In this document: positions 11,768-23,200 of the stretch, piece by piece
Layout of the letters: the number at the start of each line of letters is the position of its first letter
How positions within the stretch are numbered: position 1 is the first letter of the stretch
From: Cristatella mucedo
Lineage: Eukaryota > Bryozoa > Phylactolaemata > Cristatellidae
Direction: 5' to 3'
NCBI GenBank assembly: GCA_009760855.2
Contig: WPIO01000041.1
Location: 2,991,501 to 3,055,500, forward strand
DNA length: 64,000 nucleotides
Position numbers and translations under genes: made by a program
The notes under the pieces: model-generated
What the model saw: only the letters and a program-made list of their open reading frames with translations
What the model was told of the DNA's origin: nothing
Database searches by the model: none

Positions 11768-11900
11768 ATATATTATTCCTTTGCATAGCGCCGTAAGGGT
11801 ACTTTTTCTCTCACCGGAAGCTTCATATATACCTCAGAGCTCAAGACCACGACCCTAGTCACCAAAGGTAAGCACCTTGCCCCTGGACCAAACCGGATGG
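11768..11900 (-). mobile_element. SINE family B
   Basis: Reverse copy with GCATAGCGCCGTAAGGGTAC at left and a GGGGCAAGGTGCTTACC-like head (- strand) at right. Confidence 0.55.
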
Positions 11901-12099
11901 ACAAAATATCTGTATTTGAGGTACCGGCTATACCCTACGTATTTCCTGTTGCCTTCGCTGTGCCCAAGGGATTTTTTACAAATGCAGTGGTGACTCTCGT
12001 ACAGGCCAAATCTGCAAGGTCTGCAAGTAAAAGTGTATCACAGCCTCAGGGGCCTAAGCATCTCCAGCATCGACGCTAGTATTTCGAGGAGATTCAGAA

Positions 12100-12720
12100 G
12101 TAATAATATTAGTAGTAGCACATTTGTATAGCACCATCGGAGAGCTTAATCTCTTTCTAAGCACTTTACATATGCTGTAGAGGAAGCATGATCAATTGTT
12201 GGGCGATAACTTGCACAATGTCAGCAAGCATTACGTAGAGGTGACATGCACAGGGTCAGCAATCGACGATGGTTAGTGGCAGCATGCAGTGAGTGTCAGC
12301 ACGCATGATCACACGTAGGACGAATCGCAAAGATCCACTAAATGCGATGACAAATACATTCGCTTCCAGCTTTTTAAGTGTCATTAAGTCAGGAGATGTC
12401 GTAACGTCAGTCGGGAGTAAGTTCCAGGCTTTGAGAGCATACCAACTAAAAGTACGGTTTCCAAAGGATCAAGGGGGTTGGTACCACGTGTTGCTCCACG
12501 ATTTGATTCAGAAAAGCCGGTGCTACGATGCTTATTGGCAGGGGGAGTAGTTTCGATTGGTAGGCTGGAGCCAGAGAATTAAGGGACCTAAAATTGAATG
12601 AGAGAACCTTGATGTCGATACGCTGCTAGATTGAAGCCCGAGCAGGTCGGCAAGAAGTAGCGTGATCTGGCAACTGAGACGACGCTCTATGCTTCTCACT
12701 CTCTCTTTTTTTTGGCGTGA
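12100..12720 (-). mobile_element. LINE family C 3' end
   Basis: Reverse copy: tail TTTGTATAGCACCATCGGAG at left, GTCAGCA spacer, then the ORF2 C-terminus and part of the upstream RT-distal region. Confidence 0.75.
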
Positions 12721-12721
12721 G

Positions 12722-13345
12722 CTGAAGTCTCTAGGCTACAGTATGCGTACCAAAAGCCGCTTAGGCTTTCAGTGCACTATACTAAACTCTCCTGCAAAAC
12801 ACCCATATAGTCTAAACCATATAGTATAAACACCCATATTGCTGATTGATGTTTCACTAGAATAAAGCTTACGGAAAACCATAAACATGCCGCTGAAATC
12901 AAAGAGGTATTGATAGTGATCATGTAGTTATTGGCAATATAATGCTCCACTTATAGAATTAGGACAGTACATGTAGGTACCACTGTAGCTAGCCAAGAAT
13001 CGTACCTGCTCAAATAGTTCTAACTAGGGCAGGCTGTTATAACTCTATCGACCATAAAGTTCCATCGTGTACCCTCGAGCCTTCTCGGAATTATAGATTG
13101 GCTGCAGCACTGTCTGCTTAAATGCCGTTCAAAACCAGGTGCCCTTGCTGTGCAGATCCCAAGCTGTGGTACCTTCCCACAAGTCACGACCGACGATGCC
13201 GGATGTGCTGCCGACCTTGGCGCCTGACTCTCCTTGTTAGCTTACTTCTCTATTCTACGTGCGTTCTCAGCTCACGAATGATTCACACTCAACTTTCGGT
13301 CTTCGTGGTTTTGTGAAGTTACGGAGGGAGACACAGGCACACACA
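12722..13345 (+). mobile_element. LINE family D tail interrupted by an insertion
   Basis: The family D tail starts with AAAAGCCGCTTAGGCTTTCA and resumes near 13,291 with TTTTGTGAAGTTACGGAGGG. The bases between are the 450-bp repeat listed separately. Confidence 0.6.
12840..13290. mobile_element. 450-bp repeat, copy 1
   Basis: Almost identical to 15,176-15,625. It contains a short open frame starting MPFKTRCPCC with clustered cysteines. It interrupts a LINE family D tail, which indicates insertion as a unit. No terminal repeats or transposase were recognised. Confidence 0.8.
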
Positions 13346-13792
13346 CACAAGCGGTCCCCGAATGAACCACCCCCTAGGTGACGTAACCATACAGGTGCGA
13401 CCTGAAGCTGAAGAATAAGAATACTGATTTATTTTTATGTAATATCTAATAATAATTAATTAAAAACTTACTTTCATTAAATCCTTGCATCTTCGAGCAG
13501 TCGATGGGTGCAGCCATTGCTCGACACCAGTACCGGAAATGCACTCCATTCCTGCCGTTGCCAGGGAGTGTGGATCATCTGTGCGTTGTTTGCGTTAGAT
13601 CGAGTATAAGATTGTGACACATGAGCACCGATGTGGCATATTCCGTAGGAAACTTCTGTGAATTCTGTATACGCTTACTCATTTGGAGCTTCCTTAACTT
13701 TTCAGGCCTCTGTGGCCACCCCGTATGAGTTCGGTTTTGGTAGTGCCCCTCTGGCATTGGCGTAAAGGATCGCCAGTCCCTCGAGCGGCAGA

Positions 13793-13975
13793 ATGAAGCC
13801 CAATGAGCAAAAGCGCGATTCTCCACAGGAAACAAATGTCTTATTTTGGGTCAACTATGACGGCTTTCCAATCAGCTCCCATGTGTGGAATAGAATGTTC
13901 GATCACTGCATCAAAGTTCAACCAAGCTTTGAAATGGCTGTACGCAACATAAGGAACGAGGAGAATCCGAATACG
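13793..13975 (+). CDS. VASH: VASH exon 1 (N-terminus)
   Basis: 61 codons from the chosen ATG to a GTGAGT donor, phase 0. It encodes the block that starts NVLFWVNYDGFP and contains WNRMFDH, matching the vertebrate block FFVNRGGLP...WERMWKH. It sits between two copies of a 450-bp repeat at 12,840-13,290 and 15,176-15,625. Confidence 0.88.
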
Positions 13976-14321
13976 GTGAGTTTCTACTTTCAGCCAAATG
14001 ACTGAAGATTTTGGATACTTGTTCTGCGTCGACAGTAGGTGCGTGCTGCATTCGTTGTCGTGGTGAGAGCGAGCTCGGGAATAAGGCTGGTTTCTAAATA
14101 GTCAGAAAAGATCCCTCGTCGCGTTCGATGACGGGAACGGGCTCCTCAATAGTGACGCTCAACCTCATGTGGAGCGCCTGCTCAACCGCGCCTAGAATGG
14201 CCAGCCTACTTTCAAGACATCTACTTAGTAATAATAATAATGCATACTTACAGTACTATCAGATAACTAAATCTCTTTCAAGATACTTAACATATGCTGT
14301 ACAAGCAGCATGATAAAATCG

Positions 14322-14361
<40 letters not shown>

Positions 14362-17300
14362 CGATATATATATATATGTGTGTGCAAACTATGTGATGAA
14401 TTGTAAAATGGTCGATTGCAGCTGTGCACTCAATATTGGCTACCTGCTCCAGGCTCTCAGCATTCCTCTTCTCATGGCGTCTTTTAATTCATGCGGTTAG
14501 TGTTCAGGAACTTTCTTTTCGTAGTCCTTTTTTGGAAGATCGAATGGACGCTTGATTTCGATTTACTTGTGCCGAAGGTAGATTCTCTACTTTCCGATAT
14601 ATTTGGATGTCGTCTTGTTTAAATTTGTGACTAGTAGTTAAAATTCTCAGTCAGCGTCTTTTTTTGAAGGTGCCGCCGGTGTTAGAATAACCTATACTGC
14701 ATTCATTGCACAAATGGTTGGAATAGTTTTAGACCAGCGGTTCTCAAGCTGTGGGTCGCGACCCCTTTGGGGGTCGAACGACCCTTTCACAGGGGTCGCC
14801 TAAGACCATCGAAAAGCACGCATTTCCACATTCGAGCACAGTAATTTTATGGTTGGGGTCGCCACAACGCGAGGAACTAGACCAAAGGGTTGAGGCATTA
14901 GGGAGGTTGAGAACCACTAATCTAGACGGACTCTTTCGCACATTCCTGCTAAAAGTAACCGCGACCTTGCCTCAATACAGGGTGATTACAGGTGTGCAAA
15001 TATTCTCATACGATAGCCGAGGTCTATTAACAGCAGCAACATATGAAAATACGTACCCGTGCCTCCACAAAGTAGTTGCAGGGCTGTGTAAACTACCAGC
15101 TAGCGGCAAAGGAGGCTGCAGACTTAGAATGTCTACCGAAGTTATAAGCTCCCTGCCTGACCTTGAACCGACTATTGCTGACTGATGTTTCACTAGAATA
15201 AAGCTTACGGAAAATCATAAACATGCCGCTGAAATCAAAGAGATATTGATAGTGATCATGTAGTTATTGGCAATATAATGCTCCACTTATAGAATTAGGA
15301 TAGTACATGTAGGTACCACTGTAGCTAGCCAAGAATCGTACCTGCTCAAATAGTTCTAACTAGGGCAGGCTGTTATAACTCTATCGGCCATAAAGTTCCA
15401 TCGTGTACCCTCGAGCCCTCTCGGAATTATAGATTGGCTGCTGCACTGTCTGCTTAAATGCCGTTCAAAACCAGGTGCCCTTGCTGTGCAGGTCTCAAGC
15501 TGTGGTACCTTCCCACAAGTCACGACCGACGATGCCGGATGTGCTGCCGACCTTGGCGCCTGACTCTCCTTGTTACTTCTCTATTCTACTTGCGTTCTCA
15601 GCTCACGAATGATTCACTCTCAACTTTCGTTGCGTTGTCCGCTTCGACTTCTTTGTGAGCTACGTCTTATGTTCGGCACCCCACTGCTCACCGAAAGCTG
15701 CTTAGACTTTTGACTATTATTCTTATATAATATAATTGAGTATTATTATTATGAATTTTATTATTATTAATTAATTGCCATTAGAAAATTCTTCGGTGTC
15801 GTAAGTCCCTATGAATCCATGGATTAGTCGAATAACGAACTGTGCACATGACATGTCCATACCTCTACGCACAGGTACAGGTATGTACATAAACTTTAGC
15901 ACACATTCATGTATATGAACTGCTAACAAATATAGTTTTGTCCAAATTTTTTTAACAGCTGACGGCATTGGTATTCGTAATTATTACTGACTTGTAATGT
16001 ACGAAGTTAATCCCTTGGTAGCAAGATAGATAGGCCATGGTGAATGCAACTTTTGAAACTCCGGAAGCAGCTTGGCTTGCAGGTACAGCTCAGTGACTAG
16101 GGTCGGCAAGCCGGTGGAGGATGCTGTGCGCAGCAGTGTGTGATTTATTGTCTCTTTCCACACAATATCTCTCAATTAATTCTGTCAGCCTCGAGGTTGG
16201 CTGTGTAATCTGAAAGTGCATAATAATAATAATACATTTGTCATAGTGCCCTCAGAGAACTCAATCTCTTTCTAAGCACTTCATCTTTGCTGTAAAGTAA
16301 GCATGATCGAATAGTTAGTGACAGCATGCTCAATAGAGTTTACAGATTTAATAAAAGTATAAATGCAGAATGAGTTTCTGCACAATCTCTTAAGACTGAT
16401 TCTGATTCGCCAAAGTGCAGCTTGAGGCTGTTGGCCAGATTGTGTGCACGTAAAGCTAAAAGGGAGGCGTTGCCCAGCTGTCATCCGGTCAGCAGCAGCA
16501 GCAGCCACTTCGAGCTGCATGGATGCATCGAAGTAGCTGCCTGCCTGCCTGCCTTTTTGATTGAGATCTGCATGCTCGCTCTGGGGTGATCTGGTACAAT
16601 TGTCTGGATTTACCTCTTAACTGCGACTGCTCACTGGCTGCGACGGTTTCCATCGGTGCCAGTAAGCAGTCGCATATCCCAAGTCGATGCACGTGTCTGG
16701 GGCTGGGGGAGGGGGGTATGCAAAGGCAGGCGAAGGCATTCGGGGGGGGGCATGCGAAGGTCTTGCTGAATCGTCGAGTGAACACGCTTGGCAGCCAAAG
16801 CATCCTGACTATGACCAGCTAAAGATGTGCTAAAAGCTAGCTCCACCTGCATGGTTGACTAAGTTGACTGATTTTTGCTGGCGGAGCTTACTTCTCGTTT
16901 GTTGTCTGCATCTTTCTACACGTTAAGTCCAGGTGAAGTTGATCTAATGTTGTCTGCTGCTGCAGCAGCTGCCGATTTTTCCTCTAGGTGCCCATTCCGA
17001 AGCCCCCAAGTGTCGGCAACGATGCAAGCGTTGCTGAGAGAATCGAAGCGATCCAAGGCTACATCAAAGAGCTGCAGTATAACCACACTGGAACGCAATT
17101 CTTTGACATCAAGAAGCACCGTCCTCTGACAGGGTGAGTCATTACGAAATTTCGAGCTAAGCGTTCCTCGCGTGCCCGTAATGTAGTGTAATGTATCTCC
17201 GTCTGTAACTTTGCAAAACTACAGCGATGACTAAGTGGGTGCTACGTGTGAGAGTCTTGCCTGCCCTCATGCTTACGCTCCATGGACTAGCAGTGCAGCG

Positions 17301-20193
17301 GCAGCCGCACGGCCGTGCGGCCGCACTGCCGCCCATTCTCCGCTCAGAGCTGCAGAGGCGCCGATGCTGCAGGGAGCCGAGGCGTGCGCCTCTGAGGCAC
17401 TCAGAGCACTTTGTCACTCGCTACCAGTGCTGCCGCAGGCATGCCGGGTGCATTGCCACGGTCGAGGCATGCATGTTCAGACATGGCTAAGCGCCTTATC
17501 GTCATGGTGTCCTTGTAGTGTGGATCCTTTGTTGTAGGCTGATGGAGACTGCCAAAGAAATGATAAGGGAGTCTCTGCCGATTAAATGCCTCGAGGCCGT
17601 CATTCTCGGCCTGTATCCTGCGCACATGCTCGGCTCAGCCACCGCCGCCTGCCCAGCGTGTCTCAGCTGCTGCTGCAGTGGTCGACTGCTGCAGCAGCAG
17701 CTGACACACTCTGGGGTTTGTTCTTGGTTATGTATTTATTTTATTTATTTTTTGTATCGCCATTCCTCGATATATTCCGTAAACTTTTTATACCCCAGAA
17801 TGCGTAGAAGCAGGGCCAACGAGTTACACGGAGCAGCAAGAGATGCTCTGCTTGCTCGCTGCTAGCTCATGCTGCGTCGTCTGCTTGCTCGCTGCTAGCT
17901 CATGCTGCGTCGTCTGCTTGCTCGCTGCTAGCTCATGCTGCGTCGTCTGCTTGCTCGCTGCTAGCTCATGCTGCGTCGTCTGCTTGCTCGCTGCTAGCTC
18001 ATGCTGCGTCGTCTGCTTGCTAGCTGCTAGCTGCATGCTGCTCGTCGTCTGCTTGCTCGCTGCTAGCTCATGCTGCGTCGTCTGCGTCGTCTGCTTGCTC
18101 GCTGCTAGCTCATGCTGCGTCGTCTGCTTGCTCGCTGCTAGCTCATGCTGCGTCGTCTGCTTGCTCGCTGCTAGCTCATGCTGCGTCGTCTGCTTGCTCG
18201 CTGCTAGCTCATGCTGCGTCGTCTGCTTGCTCGCTGCTAGCTCATGCTGCGTCGTCTGCTTGCTCGCTGCTAGCTCATGCTGCGTCGTCTGCTTGCTAGC
18301 TGCTAGCTCATGCTGCGTCGTCTGCTTGCTCGCTGCTAGCTCATGCTGCGTCGTCTGCTTGCTCGCTGCTAGCTCATGCTGCGTCGTCTGCTTGCTCGCT
18401 GCTAGCTCATGCTGCGTCGTCTGCTTGCTCGCTGCTAGCTCATGCTGCGTCGTCTGCTTGCTCGCTGCTAGCTCATGCTGCGTCGTCTGCTTGCTCGCTG
18501 CTAGCTCATGCTGCGTCGTCGTCTGCTTGCTCGCTGCTAGCTCATCATGCGTCGTCGTCTGCTTGCTCGCTGCTAGCTCATGCTGCGTCGTCTGCTTGCT
18601 CGCTGCTAGCTCATGCTGCGTCGTCTGCTTGCTCGCTGCTAGCTCATGCTGCGTCGTCTGCTTGCTCGCTGCTAGCTCATGCTGCGTCGTCTGCTTGCTC
18701 GCTGCTAGCTCATGCTGCGTCGTCTGCTTGCTCGCTGCTAGCTCATGCTGCGCGTCTGCTTGCTCGCTGCTCATGCTGCTTGCTCGCTGCTAGCTCATGC
18801 TGCGTCGTCTGCTTGCTCGCTGCTAGCTCATGCTGCGTCGTCTGCTTGCTCGCTGCTAGCTCATGCTGCGTCGTCTGCTTGCTAGCTGCTAGCTCATGCT
18901 GCGTCGTCTGCTTGCTCGCTGCTAGCTCATGCTGCGTCGTCTGCTTGCTCGCTGCTAGCTCATGCTGCGTCGTCTGCTTGCTCGCTGCTAGCTCATGCTG
19001 CGTCGTCTGCTTGCTCGCTGCTAGCTCATGCTGCGTCGTCTGCTTGCTCGCTGCTAGCTCATGCTGCGTCGTCTGCTTGCTCGCTGCTAGCTCATGCTGC
19101 GTCGTCTGCTTGCTCGCTGCTAGCTCATGCTGCGTCGTCTGCTTGCTCGCTGCTAGCTCATGCTGCGTCGTCTGCTTGCTAGCTGCTAGCTCATGCTGCG
19201 TCGTCTGCTTGCTCGCTGCTAGCTCATGCTGCGCGTCTGTGCTCGCTGCTAGCTCATGCTGCTGCTAGCTCAGCTGCTAGCATGTCGTCTGCTTGCTCGC
19301 TGCTAGCTCATGCTGCGTCGTCTGCTTGCTCGCTGCTAGCTCATGCTGCGTCGTCTGCTTGCTCGCTGCTAGCTCATGCTGCGTCGTCTGCTTGCTCGCT
19401 GCTAGCTCATGCTGCGTCGTCTGCTTGCTCGCTGCTAGCTCATGCTGCGTCGTCTGCTTGCTCGCTGCTAGCTCATGCTGCGTCGTCTGCTTGCTCGCTG
19501 CTAGCTCATGCTGCGTCGTCTGCTTGCTAGCTGCTAGCTCATGCTGCGTCGTCTGCTTGCTAGCTGCTAGCTCATGCTGCGTCGTCTAAGCTATCTGCTT
19601 GCGTGTGCATGCGAGGCTCGTTAGGTCGCCTGACTCCGGATGCCTTGTGACCCATTCTGGGCCATAACCCTGGAATTTGATAAGGGGGCTGAACCTTCTT
19701 TTTTCATAAAAAACCTAAACCTTGACCTAAACCTTGACCTTGCCCGAATCAGCCTGTCCTAGCGGGCAGCTCCCCCTTCTGCTCTGCTTCAGTAAAGTAA
19801 AGCTGATTTAGCAGCCTCAGCATTTATGTAGCAATAGTAGAGGAGCCGTGTTCACCGCTATCACCTGCCTTCAGCAGGCAATTAAGGGTCGTCTGCTGAA
19901 GGAATGGAACCTGGTACGACTGCCCACTTTCTCGCAGTGCCCCTGGGCCCGATAGTTAAGGCATATGGTATTCTTTACTTGTAGATCCAGAAGCACTTGC
20001 TCAGGCATAGCTCAGGGGATGTCAACAAGCTTAACAATGTGGCATGGGTGGGGTCTCGTGTTCTACTTTCCAGGCTGCAAGACATTCTGTTCGCTGTAGT
20101 ATCCCGTTCTGCTACCTAATTCCTGGTCCAGTGGTAGTGCCACTAGCAGATGGCTGTCCACTCGGCTGCCATCAATTTCTTACATCTTTCTGG

Positions 20194-20227
<34 letters not shown>

Positions 20228-23200
20228 GTATATACATATATATTTCATTTGTATAGCACCCTAAGAGAACTCAATCTCTATTCAGGTGCTTTACATGTGC
20301 CTCAGGGCTTGAGCCCACGACCTCGGCAAGACCTTGGTTGGTGCGAGCACCTTAACCACTGGGCCAAACCAGCTAGGCAATTTTTACATACGGCATGGCA
20401 GTGCCAACGTCGATCCATCCGGAGACGCACATTAGCCGTCAGCGCGCACAGTAGTCGCTGTAGGCCAGCACAAGATCACGCCTGAGAATGGCCTCTTCCT
20501 ATGGACAGGTTGAAGGCAGGCTGCTGTAGGATTGAAGGGCTGGGGGCGGTTGTGGTGGTGACAGTGGCTCGCCTCCTGGGTCTTCTTTGCCTCGGGGGTG
20601 TGGTGATTTGCTTGCTTGCTTGCTTGGGTCTTAACGACTCAGGTCGTGGGTTCCAGTCGTCCTGCAGCCAATCCTTTGTTGCCCGCTGCAAGCGGTGTGC
20701 TAGCCGCCACTGTTCTTCCGGCGCTAGATAAACGATGCAGTTAGATCAGCCGACGATTTTTTTTTTACTTTTTGCTATTACATTTCGCCTGGCGATCTTC
20801 GGCATGTGGCTGCAAGCGTTTCGTCGGACGTTGAGCTTGACCCACGAGCAGATATCTGACCAGCGGAGTACCTGGCTTGGAGCGCTTCCCCATCGGCTTC
20901 AAGACTTTGTTCGGGAACGCCGTGCACCAGCACATCGTGCTCGGCCTGTGCTGGATGGGCCGCTACGGTGCGCTTGGCCTGAGCAGACGCGACGACCTCA
21001 TGTACAAGCCGTTCGAGTACGCCGTGAGTAGTGTGCGGCAAGCGCACCGACTGCTCCCCTGCTCCTATCCTCCCGTCCCTTTCTCTCCTCTGCTCCACCC
21101 TTGCCCTCCTTTCTCTTACCATTCCGTTCCCCTTTCGTGGCTCGCTGTCTCTTGCGACTCGGCTACTGGGCTCTCCCGACTTCTTTGCTCACTGCTAAGG
21201 CAGCCGTGAGCTTCGTGCGTGGCAGTGATGTTCGCCTGCTGTTTTCTGTTGTTGCAGAGTCTGACCGACCTGGTAATGGAGTTCGTGAAATCCTACCACC
21301 AGTGTAAGCGCCCTTGACTGCCCTCACTGCCGCCGTTCCGCCATTACGACCGCTGTCCGACCGGAGCTGCCTCGGCGGACCACTTGCTTGCCGTGGCGAC
21401 GCTTTCTCTGCCGCTGTCGGGCATTGTTGGGCGCAGGTGCTTCGCTGGTATCGCTGGTATCGTGGCTGGTGCACGGTATCGTTTGCGGGAGAATCGCTCT
21501 AGAGTGCTGCTCTCTCGGGTCGTTGGTAGACTGGCACGAAGTGAAGAAGGTCAAGGTCGGCTATCCGGTGTCACACAATCCACAGAGCTTCGAAACGATA
21601 GTGTGGAAGGTATGCCAGCTCGATCAACTGCACTGCCCTTCCTTCATGCCTTCCTTCCTGCCATCATTCCTGATGACATTCTTATTCGTACCAGTTGAGC
21701 AATGGCTCTTCTGCTCTCTTCTGCTCTCGATTTATTTATTCCATTCTCTCTTCTGCTTCGAAGCTTGGGGCTGCCAACCGGTCTGTCATGTAGCAGCGGC
21801 ATCACATTCCATTCCGCACCGGGCGGCGGCGGCTGTGCGCATTCCATGCCAGGCAATGGTGGTTGGTAGGCGATGTTGCCGTGCGACTCGAGCCCATCAG
21901 GAGCTGAGTCACCGAGCAGAACAGTTCGCCTACCCTCGGCACGGTGGCCCCCTCCCACCCTCCCGGGCCACAGGGCTCGTCGTGGCACGTGGCCCTGCAG
22001 AGGCATTGCCACAGCCATGGCAACGAAGGGCAAAGAGCAAGGAGCCTAGGAGCTCCGGCAGTCAGGTGAACAGCAAGCCGGCACAAAGGGAGTAGGGCCT
22101 TGCTCAGCAAAGGAAGGTCACGTCGGTTGGGTTTCTGGATGCTAACTGGTTTCCAGTATCAAAATACAGGCATACCGAAAGGGGGAGGGATCTGGATTCC
22201 GCGGGTGCCTGGCTCACCCCACTCCCCCAGCAAGCACGGTGTCAAGGTTAGACCATTCTCAGCAATAGCCGTGAAGTCCTGGTAACACACATGGCCAGGC
22301 ATCTTTTTCGGCTTGGCCGATGTGGCAATGCTGCCTAGCAAGCTGACCAGTAACCTCTGGTGGACTGCTGATACCCTCCCTGTTTTTTTCCCCCAGGCAG
22401 GGCAGTCAGAGGGGTGTGTTCTTTTGCTGTGCAGAGAGTTGTGCTTGCACCTTCGCATCTCGTTTGACACGGCTAGCTCTCTTTGTTGATTTTGCTTTGC
22501 CAGGGCACCGTCATCAATCCGTCCAGGCTGACAAGGGATGAGATCCGGTGGGAGATGGAGAGGCACAGCAAGGAAGCCAAGCTGTGGGTCAGTGGCCGCC
22601 CGCCAACGATGCCCCACTGTGCCAGTCTGCTGTCCGCTGACACTTGCAACTTTGGAGATGTCGCATGTTGCCACGGCGCATGTTGCCACGGCGCATGCCA
22701 CTCATGCCGCAGGCAGGCTGTGCCACCAGTGCTGTGGCTCAGTGCGGTGGAGCTCGCTGGTCAGCCGCCACTCTCAGCCACCCCACACCCCCCTCGATTC
22801 GAGTCGCGAGAGTTAGTCACGGCTTCACCGAACCACGACATGTTCTAAAGATCTGTGCATTCTGAATGGCGAGCCCCACAATGCACTAGCTACCTCTAGT
22901 TTTCTGTCTGCCCAGGGGTAAGGTGCTCGAACTACACGACCCACAAGTCTCGGGTTTGAGTCCTGAAGCAGACACTCCTCATTGCCATCTGCAAGTTTTT
23001 TTTGATGGCCATTCTGCCGGTTCATGCTGTGGTTTCGCCCAGGGGTAACATACTTGCCTTTAACGACCCATATCGTGGGGTCAAGCAGTGCGGCATATTA
23101 AATCGTCCGGATAGAGATTAAGTTCTCTTAGGCTGAATGAGGCCCTGTGATCACCTAACCTTTACTTGAATTTTTTTTACGTTTCCTTTTCTTTCTCTCT

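Noticed and set aside
17613-17865. Reading through the exon 3 donor to extend VASH
   Set aside because: The frame stays open but loses similarity at once, whereas the phase-matched exon 4 restores the conserved YLT...LERFPI sequence.
17824-19589. Long repetitive frames on both strands as a repeat protein gene
   Set aside because: They arise from the stop-free 33-bp minisatellite, lie wholly in VASH intron 3 and occur equally on both strands.
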